From assembly GCA_947645675.1 (NCBI GenBank), contig CANSDP010000005.1:1-64000 (forward strand): a stretch of 64,000 nucleotides of DNA, written 5' to 3'. The stretch is from an uncultured Bacillota bacterium (lineage in GTDB: Bacteria > Bacillota > Clostridia > Oscillospirales > Oscillospiraceae). The first letter of the stretch is position 1. Each line of letters opens with the position of its first letter. Below, piece after piece: positions 37,911-47,583 of the stretch. The notes under the pieces are model-generated. The model saw nothing but the letters and a program-made list of their open reading frames with translations, searched no databases and had not been told where the DNA came from. Made by a program: the position numbers and the translations under genes.

Positions 37911-37961
37911 ACGATCACCGACAGGCCTGTCAGAAAAATGAAGGAAATGAGGTCCAGTTTT

Positions 37962-38666
37962 ATGAAAAAGGTATTATCCGCCATATTGGTAATGTCTGTG
38001 GCAACCAGTATGCTGGCATTCAGCGCCAGCGCCGTCAGCCCCGACCTTTCCGCAATGCCGGCCAGCCAGTTGGCCTACATGGATGTTTACAGCGCTTCTC
38101 CGGAGACTCAGCAGGCCATCCTTAACGCCCGCGCGGAAATCATCTACGGCGACCAGGCGTGGACTGCCACTGGAAATTCATTTATCGTTGATCTTGAGAC
38201 CGGAGAGGTAAAGCGGGTTCCCACATTTGAAGAGCTGTTTCCGGGCTGGGACCTTCCAAAGGTGGAAACCACTAGTCAGACTGACGCAGGCTATGCCTCT
38301 TGTTTCTCCAGAGCCTCCGATGATATCCACAGAGATAATCATAAACTGCAACTCTATCATGATACCGAATTGGGTGAGAAGGTTGTAACGTTTAACGGCA
38401 CTGGTGGTAAAGTTGGCGCTTTCGCAGAATCTGGGCCTGTCAATGCCAGGTATAATTTGAGTGTAACTAAGGACGGCAAAGGGATCGGCTGGTATCCTGA
38501 TATGACCATAGGAGTAGGAGTCCAATTCGATACAAGCACATACTTTGCCTATACCGTCCACGCCAGCGCCAGTAATGAAAACTCAGCGGGCGAGTGGTAC
38601 CGTATCATCGTCACAGAAGATATCCAAAAGTATGCTGCCGAGATTAAGTTTAAAGACCTCATATAA
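37962..38666 (+). CDS. Secreted protein of unknown function
   Basis: This 234-residue protein has a signal peptide (MKKVLSAILVMSVATSMLAF, cleavage near SASA) and a mature domain with a conserved-looking AYMDVYSASPETQQAILNAR helix and a beta-rich C-terminal half (NARYNLSVTKDGKGIGWYPD). No catalytic or anchoring motif was recognised. ATG 37962 is preferred, with GAGG upstream; an in-frame ATG at 37938 is possible. It is divergent from padR and probably controlled by it. Confidence 0.65.
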   Translation: MKKVLSAILVMSVATSMLAFSASAVSPDLSAMPASQLAYMDVYSASPETQQAILNARAEIIYGDQAWTATGNSFIVDLETGEVKRVPTFEELFPGWDLPKVETTSQTDAGYASCFSRASDDIHRDNHKLQLYHDTELGEKVVTFNGTGGKVGAFAESGPVNARYNLSVTKDGKGIGWYPDMTIGVGVQFDTSTYFAYTVHASASNENSAGEWYRIIVTEDIQKYAAEIKFKDLI

Positions 38667-38714
38667 TTCCGTTGCACGATACATGCAAATACATTTTACA
38701 CACAACATACAGCG

Positions 38715-38750
38715 CCCCCGGCTGGATGAACTCCAGTCGGGGGAATTTCA
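38715..38750 (+). terminator. Terminator after the secreted-protein gene
   Basis: A 12-bp stem (38715-38726 with 38732-38743, one G-U), loop TGAAC, then AATTTCATT. Confidence 0.65.
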
Positions 38751-38769
38751 TTGATAAAATCATTTTTTA

Positions 38770-38798
38770 TTGACAAAGTATAGCACCTGTGCTAAACT
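38770..38798 (+). promoter_or_regulatory. Promoter with an internal palindrome
   Basis: TTGACA (38770-38775), 17-bp spacer, TAAACT (38793-38798). The inverted repeat TAGCAC-CT-GTGCTA (38781-38794) fills the spacer and touches the -10 box, an ideal place for a repressor. Confidence 0.65.
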
Positions 38799-38836
38799 GA
38801 AAATTATAGCAGAATATTTTAGAGGGGATGATTCTA

Positions 38837-39892
38837 ATGAAATTAAAAAAATGCTTATCGGCCGCACTGGCGATGCTAATGGCGATATCCGTCGCAAGTG
38901 TTCCGAGCCTCGCGACAGGGGTCCTTGCGGACCAGACGTACCCTCCCAAGGCTGAATATCCTGTTCAAATTCATGTCATGACCCCCCAGGAGCGAGACGC
39001 CTTTTCAAAACAGACAGCGTACATCCCCACAGAGGGCCACGCGTTCCTGACCCAAAACAACGCGGCGGGAACCAACGGAACGATCTGCGCTCCCTTTCAA
39101 GCGGACAAGGCTAACATGTCCTTTGTACTGACAAGCGCGCCCGGCGCAGCCGATTACAACATCCAGCTCTACGCGGGGACGCCCGGGCAGGGTGTGCCCG
39201 CCTCCAGCTACGCGGCAGTCTGCGTAAACAATGGCGTCTATTTCTCCGGCCTGACGGAGGGGCAAAATTACTATTTTAAAATCAGCTCCAATACGGTACC
39301 CTCCGGCGGATGTACCGCGGTTTACGCCATGCTGGGTACGGACAAAACCGCCCCGGAACAAGGCGCGGCGCTCCGCGCGACTGCCGAAATGTTCTCCCTG
39401 GAGGGCCCGGAGGCGGCGATCTACAACGCCGTATCTCAGTATTACAGCGACAAGCTGACGGCGGCGGATTTTGGCCTCCCTGTGCTGGGGGTGGCCGGTA
39501 CTTATCAGAACGAGGCCGGCAATACGTGCTATGTTCTGGAGTGTCATGCGTATCTGTGCTTCTTCGCGGTCAAGGCGCCGGAGGGTGATTCTCCCGCTCC
39601 CTGGGCCGGCCATGAGCATACCTGGATATGTGTCGAGCTGTCAGAGGATAACACCGTAGTAAGCTTCACGCCCGCCGGAAATGGAGAAGGCTCAGACAAG
39701 GATATACGGGAGCTGTGCGGCCCTCTGACCAGCCTGGCTGAGCAGATTCTCACCGGCGCCGCCCCTGAATCTGAACGGGTATTCCCTGCATCCTCGCCGG
39801 TGGAGATGTTTGAAGTGTTTATAAACGCGTCGGGCCTGTCTCTGAACCAGGAGGAGCTGGAACCGATTTTACGGGAGCTGTCAAAGCCATAA
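38837..39892 (+). CDS. Secreted protein of unknown function
   Basis: This 351-residue protein has a signal peptide (MKLKKCLSAALAMLMAISVA, cleavage near SLATG). A beta-sandwich-like first half (ADKANMSFVLTSAPGAADYN; GLTEGQNYYFKISSNTVPSG) resembles extracellular fibronectin-like or carbohydrate-binding folds. An alpha/beta second half has GPEAAIYNAVSQYY and EVFINASGLSL. No enzyme motif was recognised. ATG 38837 follows GAGGGG. Its promoter has an operator-like palindrome, so expression is probably conditional. Confidence 0.65.
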   Translation: MKLKKCLSAALAMLMAISVASVPSLATGVLADQTYPPKAEYPVQIHVMTPQERDAFSKQTAYIPTEGHAFLTQNNAAGTNGTICAPFQADKANMSFVLTSAPGAADYNIQLYAGTPGQGVPASSYAAVCVNNGVYFSGLTEGQNYYFKISSNTVPSGGCTAVYAMLGTDKTAPEQGAALRATAEMFSLEGPEAAIYNAVSQYYSDKLTAADFGLPVLGVAGTYQNEAGNTCYVLECHAYLCFFAVKAPEGDSPAPWAGHEHTWICVELSEDNTVVSFTPAGNGEGSDKDIRELCGPLTSLAEQILTGAAPESERVFPASSPVEMFEVFINASGLSLNQEELEPILRELSKP

Positions 39893-39900
39893 TATAACAA

Positions 39901-39937
39901 CCGCCGCGCCACAGAATTTGTGGCGCGGCGGTGTTTT
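39901..39937. terminator. Bidirectional terminator
   Basis: CCGCCGCGCCACA (39901-39913) pairs with TGTGGCGCGGCGG (39919-39931), then TGTTTT, between convergent genes. Confidence 0.85.
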
Positions 39938-39942
39938 AACCG

Positions 39943-42156
39943 TCAAAACCGGTGGACCCAGCCGGACAGGAACCAGACGGGGGCCAGCCAAGTGAGCATG
40001 TAAATCAGGAGGTTCAGGGGGGACAGGGAGGTGTAAGCCCCCACGGAGGTGAGGTAGGCGGCCAGAAGCATCCCCAGAAGGGACCCCACACAGCACAGCG
40101 CCGCCCCCAGGCGGGTGGCCCAGCGCAGGCGCTTGGCGGTGACCACCGCCTCGGCGAAGGGCATCAGCCCCTCCCGGCACAGCAGGGCGGTGAGGACGCC
40201 GTCGTGCTCCCGCTCCGGGTCGGACAGCTCCCGCCGGCGCTCGATAGGGGGAAAGGCCATCTTGTCCGCCGCCAGCTTGAACCGCTGGCGGAGCATGGCC
40301 GGAATCAGGTTGAAGTCCCGGGTAGCCAGCACCGGCTCCAGCCGCTCCAGCATCAGGGCGTCCAGGGCGGGGAACACTACGTCGGGCAGGGTGTAGCTCA
40401 AGGCGAAGATACCGGCCAGCTGGCCGTCGATGGCGCAGAAGACGGCGCTCTTTACGTTCAGCCCCTGGGGCAGCTTTACGTCCATCAGCTTCATAAAGGC
40501 GGCGGAGCCCACCAGCACCTGGTCGCCCCGGATGTTGGCGGACAGCCCGCCTCCCTCATGGCATTGCAGGCCCTCCGCCCGGCGGAGCAGGCCGCCCATA
40601 GACCGCAGCTGGTCATGGAACAGCTTGGCCAGCCCGCTGCCCGAGTCCCGGATGAGGGTGGCGGTGTAGGCCACCACCCGCTCGGCGGAGCAATCCCCCA
40701 TCACCTTGAAGCCGTTGAGCTCCACATAGCCCGGGGGGAACAGGTCGCCGTCGGTGAGGAGGACGCAGCTCCCCCGCCGGGAGGCGGCTATCCCCGGCCA
40801 GCCGGCCAGCGCCGCGCCGCTGGGGGTCAGACGGCGGGCCGCCTTGTGAAAGGTACGTCCATAGGCCAGCGCGCCGCCGAAAGCGGCGGTGGCGGAAAAC
40901 AGGGCGGACAGGGACCACAGCAGCCGTTCCGGGTGCTCGCCGCCCACCGAAGCCATCAGGGCAAAGGCGGCATCCCCCAGCAGCAGCAGGGGGCAGACCC
41001 GCCGGAAAATACGCTGGGCTCCGTCGTCGGCCTGAATGCGGCTTCCGAAGCCCTCGTTGTCCCCCGACCACTTGGAATAGGTGTCCTGGTCGCTCCACAG
41101 GTCGGGGTCCAGCGTGACCCGGTAGGGGGTGGCGGAGGAGGCGGCGGTCCGGCAGGACAGCCGCACGGCGCAGCGCTTGTGATAGGTCCCGTGGAGCAGA
41201 CAGAACAGCCCCGTCAGACAGACCAGGGTGTAGGGCAGGCGGTCCTGGGGCCCCTCGGCCAGAGCCAGGGAAATTCCGTCGGCCAGGGTGAAGGCGCAGG
41301 CCAGGGCAGACATGGTGTCCATCCCGAATTTTAGAAAACAGGCCCGGGATACTCCGGTGAGCAGCACGTCGGCGGACAGCAGCATCCCCAGTCCCAGCAG
41401 GCCCGCGGAGGCCCACTGATGGAGCTCCGGTTGGCCGAGGGCCAGCCCGGCCATGGGGGCCAGAGTCTGGAGCAGGGAGAGGAGGGTCAGGATAAAGACA
41501 AGAAGGGCCCGGGTCCGCATCCATTTCAGGCCCTTGCCGTACCGCCGGGCCAGCTCCTGAGGGGCGGTGTCCGGCGGGAGGCGTTCCTCCCGCTTGGGAC
41601 GGCTCCACTGGCGGGAGGGGGGCTCGCCGTCGTCCTCCTCCTGGTCGGTGCCGGGGATAAGGCGCTCCAGGCGGCGGACCTCCTGCTTGTCGATGGCCTC
41701 ATCCTCTTCAAACATGTGGTCGGCGTAGTCGTCCGCCTTCTTGCCCAAATCCTTCAGAAAGGCGGACAGCACGCTCTCCTCCTGGGGGAAGGGGATGATG
41801 GGGGCGGGCTCGGGGACCTCCTCCTCGCAGATCTCCTCCTCGGGGGGGTCCGGATCGGGCTCAGGGTCCGGAGCAGGAGCCCGGCCGGGGAAGGCCACCA
41901 CCTTGCCCGCCTGGCCCGAGGCCTTGACTGGGGCGGGCCTGAGCTTGCTCAGGCTGGACAGAGGGATGGTGTTGAACTTACCCTCCGGCTCCGCTTCCTC
42001 CTCGGGTTCTTCGGGCTCCTCGGGGGGGGCGGGGGGGTGTCCGCTGAACTCCGACATAATGTCGTCCAGGGAGAAGTTCCCGCCGTCCGCGTCCCCGATC
42101 AACGATTTGAGGTCGATCAGCTCGCCGGTATTCATTTGTTTGTCTCGGTCGCTCAT
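39943..42156 (-). CDS. P-type-ATPase-like membrane protein lacking catalytic motifs
   Basis: This 737-residue protein has a disordered, acidic, Pro/Glu-rich N-terminal 200 residues and then membrane helices from about 214 onward. The arrangement resembles a heavy-metal P-type ATPase. However, the phosphorylation motif DKTGTLT is replaced by DGDLFPP (Asp469 in LLTDGDLFPPG), and no TGES actuator or GDGxND hinge motif is found. A nucleotide-domain-like stretch (GSGLAKLFHDQLRSMGGLLR) follows. It is likely inactive as a pump and may be a membrane scaffold or sensor. The start has AAGGAG. It is co-directional with rlmB. Confidence 0.6.
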   Translation of the reverse strand: MSDRDKQMNTGELIDLKSLIGDADGGNFSLDDIMSEFSGHPPAPPEEPEEPEEEAEPEGKFNTIPLSSLSKLRPAPVKASGQAGKVVAFPGRAPAPDPEPDPDPPEEEICEEEVPEPAPIIPFPQEESVLSAFLKDLGKKADDYADHMFEEDEAIDKQEVRRLERLIPGTDQEEDDGEPPSRQWSRPKREERLPPDTAPQELARRYGKGLKWMRTRALLVFILTLLSLLQTLAPMAGLALGQPELHQWASAGLLGLGMLLSADVLLTGVSRACFLKFGMDTMSALACAFTLADGISLALAEGPQDRLPYTLVCLTGLFCLLHGTYHKRCAVRLSCRTAASSATPYRVTLDPDLWSDQDTYSKWSGDNEGFGSRIQADDGAQRIFRRVCPLLLLGDAAFALMASVGGEHPERLLWSLSALFSATAAFGGALAYGRTFHKAARRLTPSGAALAGWPGIAASRRGSCVLLTDGDLFPPGYVELNGFKVMGDCSAERVVAYTATLIRDSGSGLAKLFHDQLRSMGGLLRRAEGLQCHEGGGLSANIRGDQVLVGSAAFMKLMDVKLPQGLNVKSAVFCAIDGQLAGIFALSYTLPDVVFPALDALMLERLEPVLATRDFNLIPAMLRQRFKLAADKMAFPPIERRRELSDPEREHDGVLTALLCREGLMPFAEAVVTAKRLRWATRLGAALCCVGSLLGMLLAAYLTSVGAYTSLSPLNLLIYMLTWLAPVWFLSGWVHRF

Positions 42157-42201
42157 GGGCGGGACTCCTTGGTTCTGGTTATGATATCAAGGGGGAGCGG
42201 C

Positions 42202-42987
42202 TCACGATCCCAACCTCTGCCGCACCGCCTCGTACAGCAGGACGGCGGCGGCGGCGGAAGCGTTGAGGGAGTTGATCTTGCCGAACATGGGGATGGACAC
42301 GGTGAAGTCGCAGCGCTCGGTGACAAGACGGCCCATGCCGTCCCCCTCGCTGCCGATGACGATGGCGGCGGGGCCTTTCAGGTCGGCCTTATACAGGGGA
42401 GTTGTCCCGTCCATGGCCGTTCCGAACACCCAGACGCCCTCGTCCTTCAGCTCCTTGAGCAGGGCGGGCAGATTGGGCACCCGTGCCACAGGGACGTGGG
42501 CCACCGCTCCGGCGGAGGTCTTGCCCACGATGGCCGTCAGACCGGCGGAGCGGCGCTTGGGAATAATCACCCCGTGGGCCCCGGCGGCGTCGGCGGTGCG
42601 GATGACCGCCCCCAGGTTGTGGGGGTCGCTGAGCTCGTCGCAGACCACAATGAGGGGGTTCTCCCCCTTCTCCCGGGCGGCGTTGAGGATGTCGTCCACG
42701 CTGGCGTATTCCCGGACGGCTGCCTGGGCGATGACCCCCTGGTGGGAGTGGGTGCGGCTCATGCCGTCCAGCTTGCGCCGGTCGGCGTCCACCACCACGA
42801 TGCCCTTCTCCCGGGCGGCGGAGGCGATGTGGCCCAGGGCGGCGTCGGTCTCCCCCTTGGCGATAAAGATTTTGTCGATGGTCACCCCGGCCCGCAGCGC
42901 CTCAATCACGGCGTTGCGGCCCTCAATGATCCCGTCGTTTTCCTGCTCCACCGGGGCGGAGCGGCGCAGAGGGGGACGTTTGTTCAT
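42202..42987 (-). CDS. rlmB: 23S rRNA (guanosine-2'-O)-methyltransferase RlmB (SpoU/TrmH family)
   Basis: This 261-residue methyltransferase has the SpoU knot. Motif 1 is DPHNLGAVIRTADAAGAHGV, motif 2 is IVIGSEGDGMGRLV, and motif 3 is SIPMFGKINSLNASAAAAVL. An N-terminal substrate-binding domain begins IIEGRNAVIEAL. It methylates a guanosine 2'-OH in 23S rRNA by family assignment; tRNA targets are possible for relatives. No unusual residues were seen. Confidence 0.85.
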   Translation of the reverse strand: MNKRPPLRRSAPVEQENDGIIEGRNAVIEALRAGVTIDKIFIAKGETDAALGHIASAAREKGIVVVDADRRKLDGMSRTHSHQGVIAQAAVREYASVDDILNAAREKGENPLIVVCDELSDPHNLGAVIRTADAAGAHGVIIPKRRSAGLTAIVGKTSAGAVAHVPVARVPNLPALLKELKDEGVWVFGTAMDGTTPLYKADLKGPAAIVIGSEGDGMGRLVTERCDFTVSIPMFGKINSLNASAAAAVLLYEAVRQRLGS

Positions 42988-43110
42988 AGATATCCAGTCC
43001 TTCCAGTGTCGAAATCACATATAAAATATATTTTACCACATTAAGGGGCTGATGGGAAGTGGAAATTTAAAGGTCACAGAAAGTTTACCGGAAGTTTACA
43101 CGGTATTTTC

Positions 43111-43139
43111 TTGTTTTTATTTCCCGACTGTGGTATGAT
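43111..43139 (+). promoter_or_regulatory. Promoter of ftsH
   Basis: TTGTTT (43111-43116), 17-bp spacer, TATGAT (43134-43139). Confidence 0.6.
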
Positions 43140-43187
43140 ACCCTTTGACCTGTTTTGTATCATGCAGAAAATTGGAGGTACGCTCCT

Positions 43188-45332
43188 TTGAAGCCAGATA
43201 AAGGAAACAACAAAAAGAATACCATTGGGCTGATCTCTCTGATCCTGTGGGCCCTGGTGCTGACCCTGCTGTTCCGCAGCTGCACCAGCTCCCTGGCCAA
43301 CGCCAACCAGGTCCAGGTGGACTACTCCGTCTTCCGGCAGTGGGTGGTAGCTGAGCTGGTGGAGGAGGTCCACATGGAGAGCGATCACTACGTCATCACC
43401 CTCAAGGAGGGCAAGGAGGAGGAGGCCCTGGCCTTCATTCCCGAGGACGAGGAGCGGGAGCAGGCCGGCAATATGTTCGCCTGGATGCCCGTCCAGAACG
43501 AAAAGGACACCGAGTACGTCACCACCCCGCCCCCGGTGAGCGACCTGGCGATTCTGGACATGATGGACAGCCACGGCGTCCAGTTCTACCGCGACCCGCC
43601 GGACAGCTCGGGCTATATCCTCTCCCTGCTTCTGACCACCGTGCTGCCCATTGTCATCATGGTGGGGGCCATGGTCTACCTGATGCGAGGCATCGGCGGC
43701 AAGGGCGGCATGGGCGGTATCGGCGGCGTGGGCAAGGCCAACGCCAAGGTCTATGTGGAGAAAAAGACCGGCGTCACCTTCCGGGACGTGGCCGGTCAGG
43801 ACGAGGCCAAGGAGAGCCTGGAGGAGATCATCGACATCCTCCACAACCCCCAGAAGTACACCGAGATCGGCGCCAAGCTGCCTAAGGGCGCGCTGCTGGT
43901 GGGCCCTCCGGGCACCGGCAAAACTCTTCTGGCAAAGGCTGTGGCCGGAGAGGCGGGGGTACCCTTCTTCTCCATCAGCGGCTCCGACTTTGTGGAGATG
44001 TTCGTGGGCGTGGGCGCGTCCCGTGTACGGGACCTGTTCAAGGAAGCCAGCAAGATGGCCCCCTGCATCATCTTCATCGACGAGATCGACACCATCGGCA
44101 AATCCCGGGACAACCGCATGGGCGGCAACGACGAGCGGGAGCAGACCCTGAATCAGCTGCTGGCCGAGCTGGACGGCTTCGACCCCGGCAAGGGCGTCAT
44201 CGTCCTGGGGGCCACCAACCGGCCCGAGGTGCTGGACAAGGCCCTCCTCCGCCCCGGCCGCTTCGACCGGCGGATCACCATCGACCGGCCCAACCTGGCG
44301 GGCCGTCTGTCCACCCTCCAGGTCCATACCCGAAAAATCAAGCTGGCCGAGGATGTGGACCTGAAAAAGATTGCCCTGGCCACCGCCGGCACCGTGGGCG
44401 CGGACCTGGCCAACCTGGTGAACGAGGCCGCCCTGCGGGCAGTCCGTCAGGGCCGTCACGCGGTAAACCAGGAGGACCTGCTGGCCTCCTTCGAGTTCGT
44501 CATTGCCGGAAGCGAGAAAAAGAACTCCGTCCTCACCGAGTTCGAGCGCAAGCTGGTGGCCTACCATGAGGTGGGCCATGCCATGGTGGCCTACAAGCAG
44601 AAAAACGCCGAGCCGGTGCAGAAAATCACCATCGTCCCCCACACCGAGGGCTCCCTGGGCTATACCCTCCTCATGCCCGAGGAGGACAAGACCAACCTGC
44701 GCACCCGGGAGGAGCTGATGGCCAAAATCGCCGTCTCCATGGGCGGCCGGGCCGCCGAGGAGGTGGTCATGGACACCATGACCAACGGCGCCTCTCAGGA
44801 CATCCAGGAGGCCACCAACATCGCCCGGAACATGGTGGCTATGTACGGTATGAGCGAGGAGTTCGGCATGATGGCTCTGGGCTCTGTCCGGAACCAGTAC
44901 CTGGAGGGGGGCTACGGCCTGGACTGCGCCCAGGACACCGCCGCCGTCATGGACAAGGCTGTGAAGGCCATTCTGGACGTGTGCTACAGAGACGCGGTGG
45001 AGGTCATCCGGGCCAACCGGGAGGACATGGACAAGGTGGTGGCCTATCTGCTGGAGAAGGAGACCATCACCGGCGGCGAGATGGTGGCCATCATTGAGGG
45101 CCGGGACCCGGCCACCGTAGAGGACGCCTACGCCTCCACCAGAAAGGCCAAGCCTCTGCCCGGGGATATTGAGCCCCCCGCCAGGGCCATCCACATCGTC
45201 AGCGAGGAGATCAAGCCCCCCGCCGCCCTTGAGGAGCCCCAGGAGGGGTCGGAGCAGGAGCCTCCGCCGGAGGAGGGCACTCCGCCCTTTGAGCCGGACC
45301 AGCCTGCGGAGGAGAACGAAAAGCCTGAATAA
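43188..45332 (+). CDS. ftsH: ATP-dependent zinc metalloprotease FtsH
   Basis: This 714-residue membrane-bound AAA protease has TM1 near residues 13-30, an extracytoplasmic loop, and TM2 near 143-165. The AAA domain carries [18 protein letters not shown] and the second-region-of-homology arginines ([10 protein letters not shown]); the zinc protease motif is HEVGH. It degrades membrane and regulatory proteins on the cytoplasmic side. The start is a TTG at 43188, eight bases after GGAGGT; the upstream frame is the promoter region. The last about 60 residues are an acidic Pro/Glu-rich tail longer than usual. Confidence 0.93.
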   Translation: MKPDKGNNKKNTIGLISLILWALVLTLLFRSCTSSLANANQVQVDYSVFRQWVVAELVEEVHMESDHYVITLKEGKEEEALAFIPEDEEREQAGNMFAWMPVQNEKDTEYVTTPPPVSDLAILDMMDSHGVQFYRDPPDSSGYILSLLLTTVLPIVIMVGAMVYLMRGIGGKGGMGGIGGVGKANAKVYVEKKTGVTFRDVAGQDEAKESLEEIIDILHNPQKYTEIGAKLPKGALLVGPPGTGKTLLAKAVAGEAGVPFFSISGSDFVEMFVGVGASRVRDLFKEASKMAPCIIFIDEIDTIGKSRDNRMGGNDEREQTLNQLLAELDGFDPGKGVIVLGATNRPEVLDKALLRPGRFDRRITIDRPNLAGRLSTLQVHTRKIKLAEDVDLKKIALATAGTVGADLANLVNEAALRAVRQGRHAVNQEDLLASFEFVIAGSEKKNSVLTEFERKLVAYHEVGHAMVAYKQKNAEPVQKITIVPHTEGSLGYTLLMPEEDKTNLRTREELMAKIAVSMGGRAAEEVVMDTMTNGASQDIQEATNIARNMVAMYGMSEEFGMMALGSVRNQYLEGGYGLDCAQDTAAVMDKAVKAILDVCYRDAVEVIRANREDMDKVVAYLLEKETITGGEMVAIIEGRDPATVEDAYASTRKAKPLPGDIEPPARAIHIVSEEIKPPAALEEPQEGSEQEPPPEEGTPPFEPDQPAEENEKPE

Positions 45333-45336
45333 CCGA

Positions 45337-45368
45337 AAGCGGGACCGCCCTAAGCGGCCCCGCTTTTT
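45337..45368 (+). terminator. Terminator after ftsH
   Basis: AAGCGGG-A-CCGC (45337-45348) pairs with GCGG-C-CCCGCTT (45354-45365, one mismatch), then a T-run. Confidence 0.75.
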
Positions 45369-45435
45369 TGCTGTCTATGAACCAACCGCCCGTCCGCCGC
45401 ATAACTTGGGGCAGTATGAGTTAGGAGGGTTCGCC

Positions 45436-46311
45436 ATGAAACACGAACTGAACATATGGGTAGTGGGAGGCGATCTGCGGCAGGCCAAGCTGGCCCAGCT
45501 GCTGGCCGAGGACGGCCACACAGTCCATACCTATGCCCTGGGCGAGCCCCAGGAGCCCACTCCCGGCCTCACCGCCGAGGTCTCCCCCCGGTACATTGAC
45601 AAGGCGGACTGCGTGGTTCTGCCTCTGGCCGTCTCCAACGGAGAGGGTCTGCTCAACGCCCCTCTCGCCCTGTCCGAACACCCCCTGGCCCCCATCCTGG
45701 ACCGGCTCAGCCCCAGGCAGTTTCTATGCGGCGGGCTGGTGGGCGGAGAGGCGGAGGAGCTGGCCCGGAAACGGGGGCTCACCATCCACGACTACTTCGC
45801 CCGGGAGGAGCTGGCGGTAGCCAACGCCGTCCCCACGGCGGAGGGGGCCGTCCAGCTGGCGATGGAGCATATGCCCATTACCATCCACGGCGCGAAGGTG
45901 CTGGTGGTGGGCTTTGGACGGGTGGGGCGGCTCACCGCCCAGCGCTTCCAGGCCCTGGGGGCCCGGGTGAGCGTGGCCGCCCGGCGGTATGACCAGCTGG
46001 CCTGGGCCCAGGCTATGGGCTACGGCGGGGAGCACCTGGGGCAGCTGAAGGACTGGCTGTGCGGCTATGACCTGATCGTCAACACCGTCCCCGCCCAGGT
46101 GCTGGGCCAGGGCGAGCTGGAGGCCGTCAAGCCCGACTGCCTGATTCTGGACCTGGCCTCCAAGCCGGGCGGAGTGGACCTGAGCGCGGCGGGGGAGCTG
46201 GGGCTCACCGTGATCTGGGCCCTGTCCCTGCCGGGAAAGGTGGCTCCGTCCACGGCGGGGGCCGCTATTAAGAGCACGATTTATAACATGCTGCGGGAGA
46301 TCGGACTTTGA
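45436..46311 (+). CDS. dpaA: Dipicolinate synthase subunit A
   Basis: This 291-residue Rossmann-fold protein, with the next gene product, makes dipicolinic acid for the spore core from a lysine-pathway intermediate. The N-terminal domain (IWVVGGDLRQAKLAQLLAED) and the nucleotide-binding domain (GAKVLVVGFGRVGRLTAQRF) match SpoVFA. The dinucleotide loop GFGRVG binds NAD(P). ATG 45436 has AGGAGGG. It is followed by the B subunit 34 bp later. Expected to be made in the mother cell late in sporulation. Confidence 0.92.
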   Translation: MKHELNIWVVGGDLRQAKLAQLLAEDGHTVHTYALGEPQEPTPGLTAEVSPRYIDKADCVVLPLAVSNGEGLLNAPLALSEHPLAPILDRLSPRQFLCGGLVGGEAEELARKRGLTIHDYFAREELAVANAVPTAEGAVQLAMEHMPITIHGAKVLVVGFGRVGRLTAQRFQALGARVSVAARRYDQLAWAQAMGYGGEHLGQLKDWLCGYDLIVNTVPAQVLGQGELEAVKPDCLILDLASKPGGVDLSAAGELGLTVIWALSLPGKVAPSTAGAAIKSTIYNMLREIGL

Positions 46312-46345
46312 TCCCCGAGGCGTTCCTCAAGAAAGGAAGATTGAT

Positions 46346-46924
46346 TTGGAAAATGTAACCGTAGGATTCGCCGTGTGCGGGTCCTTCTGCACCCACGCCA
46401 GGGCCATGGAGGCGCTGGAGCAGGTGAAGGCCCGGTTCGCCCGGGTGGTGCCCATCGTATCCGAGTGTGTAGCGGAGACCGACACCCGCTTCGGCAAGGC
46501 CCACGACCTGATGCGGGAGATGGAGCGCATCTGCGACTGCCGTGTAATCTCCACCATCCAGGCGGCGGAGCCCATCGGGCCCAAGAAGCTCCTTGATTTA
46601 CTCATCATCGCCCCCTGCACGGGCAACACCCTGGGCAAGCTGGCCGCCGGGGTCACCGACTCCAGCGTCACTATGGCCGCCAAGGCCCATCTGCGCAACG
46701 GACGGCCTCTGCTCATCGCCCCCTCCACCAACGACGGCCTGGCCGCCTCCGCCGCCAGCATCGGCGCGCTGCTGCCCAGGAAATACATCTACTTCGTCCC
46801 CTTCGGCCAGGACGATCCGGAGCTCAAGCCCGCCTCCCTGGTGGCGGACTTCTCCCAGGTGGCCAGCGCCGCCCAGGCGGCCCTGGAGGGCCGTCAGCTC
46901 CAGCCCATCCTGCTGAGAGGCTGA
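46346..46924 (+). CDS. dpaB: Dipicolinate synthase subunit B
   Basis: This 192-residue flavoprotein-fold partner of DpaA (SpoVFB family) has GFAVCGSFCTHARAMEALEQ at the start, IIAPCTGNTLGKLAAGVTDS in the middle and LLIAPSTNDGLAASAASIGA after. The fold is that of the flavin-dependent decarboxylase-like (flavoprotein) family. The start is a TTG at 46346 with GAAAGGAAGA upstream. Confidence 0.92.
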   Translation: MENVTVGFAVCGSFCTHARAMEALEQVKARFARVVPIVSECVAETDTRFGKAHDLMREMERICDCRVISTIQAAEPIGPKKLLDLLIIAPCTGNTLGKLAAGVTDSSVTMAAKAHLRNGRPLLIAPSTNDGLAASAASIGALLPRKYIYFVPFGQDDPELKPASLVADFSQVASAAQAALEGRQLQPILLRG

Positions 46925-46928
46925 AAAT

Positions 46929-46961
46929 CGCCTCCCGCCGTCAGGCGGGAGGCGTAATTTT
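46929..46961. terminator. Bidirectional terminator after dpaB
   Basis: CGCCTCCCGCC (46929-46939) pairs with GGCGGGAGGCG (46944-46954), loop GTCA, then TAATTTTT. It also closes the convergent Uma2 gene. Confidence 0.85.
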
Positions 46962-47533
46962 TACTCTGTAAATACCTTGCTCAGCTCGATGGTACAGTCC
47001 TCCAGGATGTTGACCGAAGCGGTGTCCTCCCGGCTGTAGTCCTCAACAGGGAGGAGATAGCCGTCCTTCAGGAGCATGACCTGAACTGTCTTTTCGTCCG
47101 GGTTGACGATCCAGTACTCCCGGACCCCGGCCCGCTGGTACAGGTCCAGCTTGACGACCCGGTCATGCCGCCGGGTGGAGGGGGAGAGAATTTCAATGAC
47201 CAGGTCCGGCGCGCCCTTGCAGCCGTAGTCATCCAGCTTGCCGGGGTCGCAGACCACAACAAGGTCCGGTTCTACCACTGTGTTGACATCCTCGGGTCTG
47301 TCGCCTTCCTCCTCGAAGAGGCGGACGCCAAAGGGGGCAGAATAAACTTCACATTTCTTGCCGTCCAGATAGTTTGCCAGCTGGCGAAACAGTGCCCCGC
47401 TGACTTTTTGGTGGATTCGCAACGGCGGCGACATCATATAGGGGTATCCATAAATCAGCTCGATATGGTCATCCTCATCCCACGCGAGATAGTCCGCAAA
47501 GGTATAACGCATTTCTTCCGCAGGCAGCGCCAT
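46961..47533 (-). CDS. Uma2 family (DUF820) endonuclease-like protein
   Basis: This 190-residue restriction-endonuclease-fold protein of the Uma2 family, often associated with mobile DNA, shows the conserved path MRYTFADYLAWDEDDHIELI, VVEPDLVVVCDPGKLDDYGC, PDLVIEILSPSTRRHDRVVK and GVREYWIVNPDEKTV. It includes a PD-(D/E)xK-like set with EPD, EILS and the following K. Biological role not established. A Shine-Dalgarno GGGAGGTG precedes the ATG. Confidence 0.85.
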   Translation of the reverse strand: MALPAEEMRYTFADYLAWDEDDHIELIYGYPYMMSPPLRIHQKVSGALFRQLANYLDGKKCEVYSAPFGVRLFEEEGDRPEDVNTVVEPDLVVVCDPGKLDDYGCKGAPDLVIEILSPSTRRHDRVVKLDLYQRAGVREYWIVNPDEKTVQVMLLKDGYLLPVEDYSREDTASVNILEDCTIELSKVFTE

Positions 47534-47583
47534 AGCTCACACCTCCCTGTTTTTTAGTATTATAACACACTTTTCCGAAATAA

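Noticed and set aside
43074-45194. 706-codon open frame antisense to ftsH
   Set aside because: The translation is Gly/His/Val-rich with no motifs, typical of the mirror of a high-GC gene; ftsH on the plus strand is complete and canonical.
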